From positions 1 to 57,688 of the forward strand of contig CABHOP010000046.1 in the NCBI GenBank assembly GCA_902168085.1: 57,688 nt of DNA, read 5' to 3'. The translations under genes were made by a program, and so were the position numbers. This document shows, piece by piece, positions 1 through 7,915 of this stretch. The notes under the pieces were generated by a model that did not search any database, was not told the origin of the DNA, and was given only the letters and a program-made list of their open reading frames with translations. The stretch's first letter is position 1. Each line of letters starts with the position of its first letter. Source of the stretch: an uncultured Bacteroides sp. Lineage in GTDB: Bacteria; Bacteroidota; Bacteroidia; Chitinophagales; Chitinophagaceae.

Positions 1-26
1 GATTGATATAATATAAAAATACAAGC

Positions 27-431
27 ATGAGCCAACCGCAGCTTCCCCCTAACCTACAAAACTTGGTACAATCAATTCAAGAACCGGTCACCTCTGATCA
101 GTTGGATATGTATGCGAAGTGGCAAGATGTATCTGACAAAAGTTATAAGTTAAGGACAATTGTAAAGGCTTGGGAAGGTCAGAATGCAGAGGAACGTAGA
201 ATGCGTAAAGGGTTTGCCATAGCCATTATTATTGCTCTTTTTGCCCAAATTATATTTATAAACGTTGCTTTCTGTCTTATTGGCTTCCAAAAAATTGAGG
301 TTTCAGAATGGGTAGCTAATGTATTTGTTGTGTCAGTTTTTACAGAAATAGTTTCAATGACTTTATTAGTCCTAAGATATTTATTCCCGAAAATTGGCAG
401 TGAAGTCATGAATCTCATAAAGGACTTATAA
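27..431 (+). CDS. Small two-TM membrane protein, unknown function
   Basis: A 134-residue protein with a soluble N-terminal part (about 1-60, charged, probably helical) followed by two hydrophobic segments at about 62-87 and 95-120. The second ends in a basic/aromatic stretch and a short tail. There is no signal peptide. It is the first gene of a plus-strand trio: the next gene starts 9 nt after its stop and the third overlaps the second, so the three are probably co-transcribed. Small 2-TM proteins of this shape are common partners of sensor or enzyme genes in anti-phage and stress cassettes. That is inference from layout only; I recognise no named family. The region is clearly more AT-rich than the house-keeping genes further right, consistent with acquisition. 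Confidence 0.7.
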   Translation: MSQPQLPPNLQNLVQSIQEPVTSDQLDMYAKWQDVSDKSYKLRTIVKAWEGQNAEERRMRKGFAIAIIIALFAQIIFINVAFCLIGFQKIEVSEWVANVFVVSVFTEIVSMTLLVLRYLFPKIGSEVMNLIKDL

Positions 432-440
432 ACACCAACT

Positions 441-1262
441 ATGAATCCATTCAACTTGAGAGAAGCAATAAATGCCATATCGGAAGTAATAATCAACAGA
501 CCAAAACCGATACGAGAATTTGATCAAATATATATGCGGGCTGGAGATATGCTTCTTCAGACAGAACATGTCAGCCATTTATTTAAGGATAAGAGCATTG
601 TATTTATTGGCGATGGCGACTCAATTTGTCTATGCCTGGCATATCTTCATAAAATTGGGATCTTAAAGCATGGACCGTCTAAAATTCATATTCTTGACTT
701 TGATGAGAGAATAGTTCTATCAATAAAACACTTCGCAAAGAAGTTTGAAATAGAAAATGTTATTTCGTCCGAGTTGTACAATGTTGCTTCTGCATTACCT
801 AAAGAACACTGGCAAAAATTTGACGGCTTTTATACAAATCCACCATACGGGGCAAGCAATAATGGCAAAAGTGTTGAGTGTTTTTTGAAGCGAGGAATTG
901 AAGCGTGCAAGGGTGACTGTGTTGCATCAGTTGTTATTGCAGATGATGGGGACTCGCAATGGACGAGAAATGTTCTTTTCAACACCCAGACATACATGCT
1001 CAGTAATTTTTACTTCTTAAGTCAACAAATTCCGGCATTTCATTCATATCATCTGGACGATGCACCTGATTTGAAGTCATGCGCATTATCATTTAAACGT
1101 GTTGGTGGCAAACATGAGCCATATTCCAGTATTGCCTTAGAAAAAGAAAGCCTCCAATCCTTTTATGGCACAAACAAGCCTTTGACAATTAAATTTGTAA
1201 AAGACTTAACAGAGGGAGGGACTAAAAATTCACAGGATCATCAATTTATACCATATGAATAA
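441..1262 (+). CDS. BpsA-like (bis-aminopropyl spermidine synthase family) enzyme
   Basis: A 273-residue protein with a Rossmann methyltransferase-like core. Visible motifs are FIGDGD at 55-60 (glycine-rich nucleotide loop), LDFDER at 85-90 (acidic residues after strand 2) and TNPPYG at 132-137 followed by G..VE.FLKRG. This arrangement matches the C-terminal catalytic domain of branched-chain polyamine synthase BpsA (PF01861/COG1568), which transfers aminopropyl groups from decarboxylated SAM. Archaeal and Thermus BpsA have an N-terminal winged-helix domain; here only a short helical N-terminus (1-40) precedes the core. The substrate cannot be read from the sequence: polyamine, protein or nucleic acid are all possible, and the (N/D)PPY-type motif is also used by N-methyltransferases. 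It is sandwiched between a membrane protein and an unknown protein, with an 8-nt overlap to the latter. Confidence 0.65.
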   Translation: MNPFNLREAINAISEVIINRPKPIREFDQIYMRAGDMLLQTEHVSHLFKDKSIVFIGDGDSICLCLAYLHKIGILKHGPSKIHILDFDERIVLSIKHFAKKFEIENVISSELYNVASALPKEHWQKFDGFYTNPPYGASNNGKSVECFLKRGIEACKGDCVASVVIADDGDSQWTRNVLFNTQTYMLSNFYFLSQQIPAFHSYHLDDAPDLKSCALSFKRVGGKHEPYSSIALEKESLQSFYGTNKPLTIKFVKDLTEGGTKNSQDHQFIPYE

Positions 1263-1818
1263 ACAACAATTAACTGATGCGTTCATATTCATGAAGGTTG
1301 GCAATCATGCCGGCGAAACTTTTGAGGATATCTTGAAGCGTAAAAAGCGGGAATATGAAAAAACGGGCATGACATTTTGGGGCTATGGCGGCGTTGCCTG
1401 CCACCCTGTGAAACAAGTTCGCCCTTTTGCGATGTCGCAATTTCAAAGAAATGGCAACATTTATCTATTGATGAACACCGTTAAGTCAAACTTTAATCAG
1501 CCAATTCTTCCAGCTAAACAATACTCTATCGATGGTGTAAACTGGCAAGATATACCGAAAGGTATTAACGTTACAGGATCAAAATATGCCTTAGTATTAG
1601 ACGAAATAAAACCGACGGATTTTGAAATCAACCTTGATGAATTTAGGGTTGGGATTGGACCTAGTAGTGATAAAATAGCTTCGGATTATTTGCAAGGGCG
1701 GACGGATAAGGCGTGTCTTACAATAGATCCATATGCGAACCCTGGCGCAAATACAATTCGTAAAATTGACTTCGCAGCTAAACTTCAAGACCCATATGCT
1801 GTGATACTGAAATATTAG
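1255..1818 (+). CDS. Conserved-looking unknown protein with FWGYGG..CHP motif
   Basis: A 187-residue soluble protein. The most conspicuous segment is FWGYGGVACHP at 41-51, preceded by KVGNHAGE (14-21) and a basic helix (KRKKREYEKTG). The His/Cys and glycine-rich run looks like an active or metal-binding site, but I do not recognise the family. The ATG lies inside the end of the preceding gene (8-nt overlap), which implies translational coupling with the BpsA-like enzyme. Its 3' end overlaps the convergent deoxyribosyltransferase-like gene by 41 nt. Function unknown; the coupling suggests it works on the same substrate or complex as its upstream neighbours. Confidence 0.65.
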   Translation: MNKQQLTDAFIFMKVGNHAGETFEDILKRKKREYEKTGMTFWGYGGVACHPVKQVRPFAMSQFQRNGNIYLLMNTVKSNFNQPILPAKQYSIDGVNWQDIPKGINVTGSKYALVLDEIKPTDFEINLDEFRVGIGPSSDKIASDYLQGRTDKACLTIDPYANPGANTIRKIDFAAKLQDPYAVILKY

Positions 1819-2221
1819 TATCAGCATAATTATTCCAAGTCATATTCTGCATCTGTTCTACAATTGCCAGTGCTTCAGAAATAGAGCTTACAGTATTGAT
1901 ATTAGGGTGTTTTATCATGGTTTGGCTAACGGATGGTCCTCCGCCGATAACGATTATCTTTTTACCAGCTGAGAGTGCGGCTCCCACCTCTACAAGTGCA
2001 AACCTTAAATTGTCTTCTGGTTCGCAGTAGAGTAAGGTAACATCAGCTTTTTGAGGTTCTTCTATGCATCTTATTGCCAAGTCCTGTAAGCATGTGCTTT
2101 GACCAGCCATATACTCATCAATCCAGGTAGAAATGACATTAATACCTTCTGCACGCAATTGAAGCCATTTTGGAGCGTGCTTGGTTTTACTTGCTGTGTA
2201 GATGCTAATTTTGTTGTTCAT
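1778..2221 (-). CDS. Nucleoside 2-deoxyribosyltransferase-like protein
   Basis: 147 residues counting from the ATG whose protein begins MNNKISIYTAS; an upstream in-frame ATG at 2254 is less likely because the beta-strand KISIYTAS is the usual first element of this fold. The order of elements fits the NDT/SLOG Rossmann superfamily: first strand, a W-rich helix, the ADVTLLYCEPEDN strand/loop (59-71), FALVEVGAALSAGKKIIVIGG (74-94) with the candidate catalytic Glu at 78, and a final helix. Classical members cleave the N-glycosidic bond of deoxynucleosides. Relatives occur in phages and as nucleotide-sensing or NAD-processing parts of defence systems. The 3' end overlaps the convergent gene by 41 nt, so the last ~13 residues may be a late extension. 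Confidence 0.7.
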   Translation of the reverse strand: MNNKISIYTASKTKHAPKWLQLRAEGINVISTWIDEYMAGQSTCLQDLAIRCIEEPQKADVTLLYCEPEDNLRFALVEVGAALSAGKKIIVIGGGPSVSQTMIKHPNINTVSSISEALAIVEQMQNMTWNNYADTNISVSQHMGLEV

Positions 2222-2471
2222 TATCGCTATAACAGTTTCAAAATTATATCTCAACAGCGAACAAAAGCTTAGAAGTTTCTATTGGGTTTCAACATAGTAA
2301 TTGACACATTATTAACAAATTAAGACGATTTATTCACAACAATATCGTTATGCTTCACTCAAGCTTATAAAATCAAATAAATAATCATACTATATAAATA
2401 TTATCTTGGAATATCTATAGTATAACCAGAAAATCTGTTGTAAATATTAATAATCTGTATTCTTTATCATT

Positions 2472-2936
2472 TTAACATTGATTATATTCATCAACATAAC
2501 GCCAGTTATTATCAATATTTAACTTAGCTAGCTTTACTGCATAACCATTCAGTAAGTCAATGTTTTTAAGATAATTATGACTTATGTCACTAAGGCACTT
2601 AGACATGTCAACAAATAAAACTGCGGCCGAAGCATAATTGAAGTAAAAGATAAACTTGGGCTTATCCTCGGATTTATCTATCTTCAATTCCCCATCTATT
2701 ATACCAAACCCATTAGAGTCCTTAAACTGTACACTTATACTCTTGCTAAAATTACCATCGGTATCAAGATTCTCATGACAATCCACAGGAATTTCGAATA
2801 AGGTGCTAATTGAGACCTGCAAATTTTGTACTAACACAATCTTAGTCTTGGGCAGTGGATTATTCATAACTAAACGGGTTGTAGTCTTTAGAATTCTCAA
2901 AAGTATTACCGTGTAAATCCTATATAATATTTTCAT
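2472..2936 (-). CDS. Hypothetical protein downstream of XRE regulator
   Basis: 154 residues from the ATG at 2936, or 131 from an internal ATG at 2867 (MNNPLPKTK). The protein beyond the second start looks like a compact mixed alpha/beta soluble domain with strands LQVSIST, SISVQF, GELKI and FIFYFNYA. The first 23 residues are hydrophobic and basic, which could be a membrane anchor if the upstream start is used. It begins 29 nt after the XRE regulator's stop on the same strand, so both genes probably share the regulator's promoter. No family recognised. AT-rich like the rest of the left end. Confidence 0.55.
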   Translation of the reverse strand: MKILYRIYTVILLRILKTTTRLVMNNPLPKTKIVLVQNLQVSISTLFEIPVDCHENLDTDGNFSKSISVQFKDSNGFGIIDGELKIDKSEDKPKFIFYFNYASAAVLFVDMSKCLSDISHNYLKNIDLLNGYAVKLAKLNIDNNWRYVDEYNQC

Positions 2937-2965
2937 CTTATTTATATAGGACTTTACTTTTTTGT

Positions 2966-3349
2966 TTATAGTTTATCGGATAGTTTTTCTAAGAGCTTAT
3001 GCAGTTTCTCATTTTCCTTTTCTAATCTATCAATAGCTGACTGATACATCTTGCGCTCCTCATCGGATAGCGGATGATTGATAGTAACCTGATGCGAACA
3101 TACCCCTTGGCTATGCGTAATTGTATTGATATAAGTCTGATCGTTTGACTGAATCAAATCAACCACATCCATCTTATACAACTGCGCCAGCTTATCCAAC
3201 CTATCAATAGTCAACTTAGTTTCACCTTTCTCCAGCAACGAGTAAGTATTCTGCGATATATCCAAAAAGCCCGCAACATACTCCTGCGTATAGTTATGCA
3301 CCTCCCTTAAAAGCTTTATCTTGTTGGATAAGTTTTGCGTCACATTCAT
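2966..3349 (-). CDS. XRE-family HTH transcriptional regulator
   Basis: 127 residues from the ATG at 3349 (MNVTQNLSNK). The longer reading to 3388 is rejected because it runs through the operator. Residues about 8-62 form a Cro/C1-type helix-turn-helix: KIKLLREVHNYTQEYVAGFLDISQNTYSLLEKG, with the recognition helix in ISQNTYSLLEKGE, then the helix LDKLAQLY. The C-terminal third (about 95-127, ERKMYQSAIDRLEKENEKLHKLLEK) is a leucine-zipper-like coiled coil, probably for dimerisation. Two 15-bp palindromes overlap its likely promoter, indicating autorepression. The linked target is probably the downstream gene at 2472-2936; control of the left-end cassette is possible but not shown. Confidence 0.85.
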   Translation of the reverse strand: MNVTQNLSNKIKLLREVHNYTQEYVAGFLDISQNTYSLLEKGETKLTIDRLDKLAQLYKMDVVDLIQSNDQTYINTITHSQGVCSHQVTINHPLSDEERKMYQSAIDRLEKENEKLHKLLEKLSDKL

Positions 3350-3373
3350 AACCCCAAAATAATAATAAAAACA

Positions 3374-3408
3374 TTGATAAAGTATCAAGCCCCCTGATAA
3401 ACTATCAA
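3374..3408 (-). promoter_or_regulatory. Promoter with two TTGATA-N3-TATCAA operator palindromes
   Basis: Two 15-bp dyads lie upstream of the XRE start: 3374-3388 (TTGATA-AAG-TATCAA, perfect arms) and 3394-3408 (CTGATA-AAC-TATCAA, one mismatch), centres 20 bp apart. On the minus strand the distal dyad contains a TTG -33-like element (3406-3408), and 21 nt later the proximal dyad contains TACTTTAT (3377-3384), close to the Bacteroidota -7 box TAnnTTTG. A dimeric XRE protein bound here would cover both promoter boxes, which points to negative autoregulation. Confidence 0.6.
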
Positions 3409-3470
3409 TAAATCATAGCTACTCCATACCCCATCCTCCTTTTCTTGCACCCAATTAAAATCACACAAAC

Positions 3471-4574
3471 ATGAGAAAAGGTGCACTACTATTGACTTTC
3501 ATCGCCATGTCGCTCGCAATGCAGGCGCAGACACGACTCACAGGCATCAAGAAACTAAAGTTTGAATTCCCCGGCAACCTATACCGCAGCGCCGACACCA
3601 TACATTTTTCCTACACAGGGACCAGGAATAGCGACAACGGCATCATCCAATATGATACCGCAATGCACTACAAAATAGACAGTGCAACCGCAACCTTAGC
3701 TCCATATCGGCGAAATATTCAAACTTTTGACGGTGCTGACAGAATAACATCCAACACTCTCCAATTTTGGAATGGCACATCATGGACAAACGACTCTCGT
3801 ATACTGCTAACATATAATGGAAGCCAAGTAATAGATAGTCTTTATCAAGGCTGGGTTACCGGCGTATGGACAGACGGTCACAAGTGGACCTACTCCTATA
3901 AAGGAACATTAAGAGACAGCATGCACTATCTATACATGAGTGGTATGAGCTGGTTTGAAGTTAAGAGAGCAAAATATACTTACACTTCAACGTCCGAAAT
4001 AGACACTATTTATTATTACAACCTCGATCTAATTAGCGGGTGGATATCTAGCGGCTACGTCCTGCATACCTATTCATCTGGCAAACTGCAATCAATATTG
4101 AATGCTACCGATGAACCCAGTAAACACATATATCAATATAACGGAGCTGGGAATATTGATACATCTATTTTTCAAGCACCACCTTAAACTAACGTCAGAC
4201 GTTATGCCTATACTTACAACGGTGATAATAAAGTCCTAACCTCAATTAGTGATACTTGGTTTGCCGGTGGTTGGACCCCCATGGGGCAAATTGATTCTTT
4301 AGTACGATACTCTTATGAAACCTATCAACCTACTTCAAGCATTAACAGTACCAACGATATAAAAACATCTATTTATCCTAATCCGGCACATAATTATATT
4401 CATGTTAGTACCAATGAACCTATAAAGCTAACGTTACTAGACCTAACTGGAGTTATTCGCAAATCCACTGTATCAAATGTTATTGATTGCTCAGACTTGC
4501 CCAGTGGCATATATAATCTAACCATTGAACAATCTGGTAGCTTGAGAGTTCACACTGTAACCATCATTCACTAA
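3471..4574 (+). pseudogene. T9SS-secreted protein interrupted by one in-frame TAA
   Basis: The first part (3471-4187, 238 residues) begins with a signal peptide (MRKGALLLTFIAMSLAMQAQ) and consists of YD/RHS-like short repeats (YTY.., YSY.., YQYNG). It stops at TAA 4185-4187. The very same reading frame continues without another stop through TNVRRYAYTYNGDNK and WTPMGQIDSLVRYSYETY to a typical type A sorting domain (SIYPNPAHNYIHV ... PSGIYNLTI) ending at 4574. The repeat style is continuous across the stop, so this is one ancestral gene of about 367 residues with a single nonsense change. The truncated product would be exported by Sec but lack the signal for T9SS outer-membrane translocation. 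A sequencing error is the main alternative. Confidence 0.75.
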
Positions 4575-4595
4575 GGGCATCATCACTGTAAGTCT

Positions 4596-4621
4596 AGACT
4601 CCCGCAACAATGCGGGAGTCT
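4596..4621. terminator. Strong hairpin between T9SS gene and minus-strand ORF
   Basis: AGACTCCCGCA (4596-4606), loop ACAA, TGCGGGAGTCT (4611-4621): an 11-bp GC-rich stem. The T-tract is poor on both sides, so it may be a weak bidirectional terminator for the convergent genes on either side. Confidence 0.55.
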
Positions 4622-4641
4622 TCGCGCGCTATATAATCCTT

Positions 4642-4950
4642 CTAAAAATCGTACAGAAATGGCATCTTCACATTACGATACCTTCCTTCTAAGTACTTAT
4701 ATCTCCGTTGCCGCATTTGTTTGAAAAAATCCTGGATTTCTACCAAACTCTTAAAAACCTTACGATCGTAAAGTACCATTCCCGTAATGTTTGGTATTAG
4801 CCTCACTGGCAACAAACATTTGACTTCAATTACTTGGAAAACATATCCATCTGAAAATATTCGCTCGCAATACACACGATGAGGAAAATGTAGCTCATTA
4901 GGCTGTAAAGATTCCCTCCGACAGTGACGAAAGATATAGCATCTAGTCAT
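4642..4950 (-). CDS. Hypothetical protein, possible IS passenger gene
   Basis: A 102-residue basic protein containing several Cys/Arg-rich turns (CYIFRHCRRESL) and a helical segment with EIQDFFKQMRQRRYKYLEGRY. No signal peptide, no TM segment, no family recognised. It lies only 15 nt downstream of the IS1595-type transposase on the same strand, so it may be a passenger gene of the element; IS1595-family elements are known to carry such genes. Alternatively it is a chance ORF in the element's tail. Codon usage is AT-leaning like the transposase. Confidence 0.4.
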   Translation of the reverse strand: MTRCYIFRHCRRESLQPNELHFPHRVYCERIFSDGYVFQVIEVKCLLPVRLIPNITGMVLYDRKVFKSLVEIQDFFKQMRQRRYKYLEGRYRNVKMPFLYDF

Positions 4951-4965
4951 GTGCTAATTTATCAC

Positions 4966-6039
4966 TTACCTTGTCTTGCGACGTTTCTTTATTGCAATAC
5001 GAGGACAGCTTTTCGCTATAACAGGTGGTGGCGCAGTAGTCTGTGTAGCTATGTTTTGATTCAAATAAACGTCTTTGGCCTTACCTTCTTTTTGTAGGTC
5101 TTTATAGGTAACTCGCCTATCCATGTTTTCAAAAGCGGCATCAAATTGTTCCTCAAGTGTCAGCCCCTTATACTTACAATTATACCGGTAACAGAACTCA
5201 TCCAAATAACGTTGCAAATATTTGTTGCTAATACCATGGAACTGAGCTTCTATCTTCCTCCACTCATTAATAATACCATTTAAAGTATTTGTATGCGCAT
5301 CACCATCACCATATTCTTTCTTAGAATGATTGAACTGCCTGTATTTTGAAATGTACTTCTTTAAACCCCGATATAGAATATCACAATCACTGTATGCGAT
5401 AGCCCTTTTAGGTATTATCGCCTTAAGAAAAGTTTGTTCTTGTTTTAGTTTAGTATAGTAAGGCATAACTTTGACGTGTAATGACTTCCCACGATTTAAT
5501 ACAGCTGCCACACGGACTTTGTGTGTTAAACCAGCTATGTTCGGATGTTTAGCACGATTAGCAAGGCTCATCATAGTTAAATTTGGACCACAATAAACGT
5601 CATCAAACTCATAGGTTCCGTAACGCTTGCGAACCTTATCATGATCTACGCGCAACATTTCCATGATACGTTGATGTATGTAGTAGATAGTTTCGTATCG
5701 AATGGATCCATCAGTTCTACTTAGCTTTTTCCACAATGCGTGGGCATTAAAAGCACGAGGATTGTTCAGCATTTCATAGATTGCCCTGAACCAATACCTC
5801 AGCGGAGCTTTTGTCATATGGAAAATGGTGCCTGTAGTAACAGTAAATGTTTTCCTGCACTGCCAGTGCTTGCACCTGTACGTTCGTCCATCAGAATAAG
5901 CATACGCATCAGCGTATGTGCAATGAGGGCACCATACATTGCCTTTCCAACGCCGGAAGGTCAAGTACTGCCTGCAAAGGTCTTCATCAAAAAAGAAACT
6001 AAAAATTGTCGCCTCATCCAGGCACTTGAAGATTTTCAT
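4966..6039 (-). CDS. IS1595-family (ISXO2-like) transposase
   Basis: A 357-residue protein. The N-terminal zinc ribbon has C37-x2-C40 and C56-x4-C61 (CPHC...CKHWQC), followed by the FTVTTGTIFHMTKAPL segment typical of the family. The ISXO2-type catalytic domain follows: YEFDDVYCG around 143-151, AYSDCDILYRGL with Asp218, the NHSKKEY turn (237-243), HTNTLNGIINEW (249-260) supplying the last Asn, and YLDEFCYRYN near 285. The spacing fits the DDN-type active site. The first motif reads EFDDVYCGPN rather than the usual E(I/V)DE.Y.GGK, so the enzyme may be divergent or decaying. It moves DNA by cut-and-paste transposition. I could not identify terminal inverted repeats by eye. Confidence 0.85.
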   Translation of the reverse strand: MKIFKCLDEATIFSFFFDEDLCRQYLTFRRWKGNVWCPHCTYADAYAYSDGRTYRCKHWQCRKTFTVTTGTIFHMTKAPLRYWFRAIYEMLNNPRAFNAHALWKKLSRTDGSIRYETIYYIHQRIMEMLRVDHDKVRKRYGTYEFDDVYCGPNLTMMSLANRAKHPNIAGLTHKVRVAAVLNRGKSLHVKVMPYYTKLKQEQTFLKAIIPKRAIAYSDCDILYRGLKKYISKYRQFNHSKKEYGDGDAHTNTLNGIINEWRKIEAQFHGISNKYLQRYLDEFCYRYNCKYKGLTLEEQFDAAFENMDRRVTYKDLQKEGKAKDVYLNQNIATQTTAPPPVIAKSCPRIAIKKRRKTR

Positions 6040-6516
6040 AAATTCCCGTCTTTAATTGTATACACAAATGCACGAGAACAGGCTCGCACATCAAAAAAAA
6101 GTGGTTTCCGTGATCTCAAGGACCATGCCGGTTTCCACTATTTGACAAGACCAGGGATTTTTGGAAAATGTTTGGTTCTTTATAAAATATTTTTAATGTG
6201 CAATCGCCTAATAAATAACTGTTTGTCTTGAAAAGACAGTCGAAAATGATTGCTATGGGCTATAACTCTTATTGCCCAAATTGCAGGCATCACACCTATG
6301 TTATTGAGTGAAAAAGTTTTAAGTGGTTTTGGCTAGTTAATCTGATAGATGCCTACGCCACTACACAGATGCACAACACATTATGCACATTATTGCTACA
6401 TTGTATAACAATTACAAAATCCCTTTTAGGGCAAACAATACCCCCTACTCCCACCCCAGGCAGCAAATTGAAACACGATTTCTATTCCAGACCCATAGAC
6501 AAAGTACACGCGCATA
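6040..6516. other. Non-coding stretch upstream of the transposase
   Basis: About 480 bases without a credible gene. The ORF reading into it from 5740 is the antisense shadow of the transposase, and a short ORF at 6369-6611 has no protein-like composition. A small inverted repeat TGTCTT-GAA-AAGACA lies at 6224-6238. The outer end of the IS1595 element should lie here, but I could not match an inverted repeat to the other side (4575-4660). Confidence 0.5.
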
Positions 6517-6541
6517 TAAAAAATAACGCCCCGAAGGGCGC
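6517..6541 (-). terminator. Rho-independent terminator of the blaI-M56 operon
   Basis: On the minus strand CGCCC-TTCG-GGGCG is followed by TTATTTTTTAT. It lies about 30 nt after the stop of the M56 peptidase gene. The TTCG tetraloop and T-run make it a convincing terminator. Confidence 0.75.
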
Positions 6542-6569
6542 TATGAGAAATCGTAAAACTAAAGTGACT

Positions 6570-7898
6570 TTAACAGCCCTCTTTAGGCTTGTACTGAATG
6601 CAGGGGGATGAGAAAGACATAGGCATAATATTTTGCATAATACCTGCTTCGGGGTGCATCTTCAGGCGCTCTGTAAACGACATCACCTGTACCCTTATTA
6701 CATCCTTCTTAATGTCAGATAAATACTTCCTGGCAATATCATCCGCTTGCTTTTTTCCGTTGATGTATAGCTCATCTTTGCGTTTTTCTACAACAAATCC
6801 ATTTATCTCATCTACTAGTTTAGCATCGCTTAGCCGCCATATCAGCTGTTTTTCTTCTGCAAAATCATCTGCAAGTGGTGGCTGCACTGTTTTGGTAGTG
6901 GTGGCTGTTTCTTCGAGCTTCTCGGTAGTGTTGCCTGCAAACGAGGGCGATACAAATATCACCGTGCAGGTAATGGCAACTACTACAAAAAGTGTAGCTA
7001 CCAGTTTACTGTAGTTGAAAGGATGTTTTTTCATTTCCATAATTCTTTTTATTCGGTGAAACAATTGATATGAAGGACCGGATGCCGCTACTGCTAATGC
7101 AGGGGCTGCCGAAGTGGCCAATGCACGCAATGCTGTAGCATACGATAACGGTTCCGGAATATGTTGCAGTACAAGGTCATCACAGCTATACTCCCTTTCA
7201 CGGCGAACGATGCGGGATATCATCCATACAAAAGGATTGAAAAAGAGAATGGTTTCAGCTATGGTTTGCAGAATGTTCACCAGGTAATCGTGCCTTTTGA
7301 CATGTGCCAGTTCATGCAGGATGATAGCTTCCAGCTCTGCGATGCTCAATTGCGTCATGGCAGTAGCAGGCATTAGTATAACAGGCTTTAGGAAACCCAC
7401 TACCATAGGCACTTGCGCCCTCGTAGATACCAGCAGGTGCACGGCAAATGTTATATACAGCTTATCTTTCAATACATACAATAGGTTGTCTACCTGTTTA
7501 TCAGCAGGTATTACACCAAACTTCCGGAATGATAGCAATTGCCACATGCCTCCTGAAAACCGCAGCAGCATAACCAGCAAACCTGCCAGGTAACATACTG
7601 CCAACCATGGCGACACTAAGTGTATGATTGTTATTAAAACATCACCCCTCCCCGTCATCCACACCACAGGCTGCGATTGCTGTACAGCCCATTGTTGCAG
7701 TTCATGATATTCCAGCCACCAGGTAATGCCAAACCATACCGGTAGTATGATAAGTGCCATTAAACCTAAATGGTATTTTACATTGGCAGCTATATCTGGC
7801 AATAGCTTCAGAATCAACCATAATGCGGCATACACCACTAAACCTTGGCCCAATGCACACATAAGCGCCCACGATAAAGATTGAATCCAGATAGTCAT
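6570..7898 (-). CDS. BlaR1-like M56 family metallopeptidase
   Basis: A 442-residue integral membrane protein. TM segments lie at about 8-31, 43-63, 92-112 and near 290-312 (the VATLFVVVAITCTVIFVS region). Between the third and fourth lies the zinc-protease motif HELAH at 195-199 in the context EAIILHELAHVKRHDYLVN, diagnostic for peptidase family M56. The region after the last TM (about 315-442) is extracytoplasmic and is not a penicillin-binding sensor domain as in BlaR1, so the signal is unlikely to be a beta-lactam in the classical way. It starts 17 nt after blaI-like 7916-8299, so the two form the usual sensor-protease/repressor pair: in BlaR/MecR systems the protease domain leads to inactivation of the partner repressor. 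Confidence 0.9.
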   Translation of the reverse strand: MTIWIQSLSWALMCALGQGLVVYAALWLILKLLPDIAANVKYHLGLMALIILPVWFGITWWLEYHELQQWAVQQSQPVVWMTGRGDVLITIIHLVSPWLAVCYLAGLLVMLLRFSGGMWQLLSFRKFGVIPADKQVDNLLYVLKDKLYITFAVHLLVSTRAQVPMVVGFLKPVILMPATAMTQLSIAELEAIILHELAHVKRHDYLVNILQTIAETILFFNPFVWMISRIVRREREYSCDDLVLQHIPEPLSYATALRALATSAAPALAVAASGPSYQLFHRIKRIMEMKKHPFNYSKLVATLFVVVAITCTVIFVSPSFAGNTTEKLEETATTTKTVQPPLADDFAEEKQLIWRLSDAKLVDEINGFVVEKRKDELYINGKKQADDIARKYLSDIKKDVIRVQVMSFTERLKMHPEAGIMQNIMPMSFSSPCIQYKPKEGC

Positions 7899-7915
7899 AG
7901 CTGCTTACTTTAAGA

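Noticed and set aside
5740-6231. 163-residue plus-strand ORF reading out of the transposase region
   Set aside because: Antisense to the transposase over most of its length and Pro/Ser/Arg-rich without domain pattern; a shadow.
6369-6611. 80-residue ORF upstream of the M56 gene end
   Set aside because: Overlaps the terminator at 6517-6541 and has no protein-like composition.
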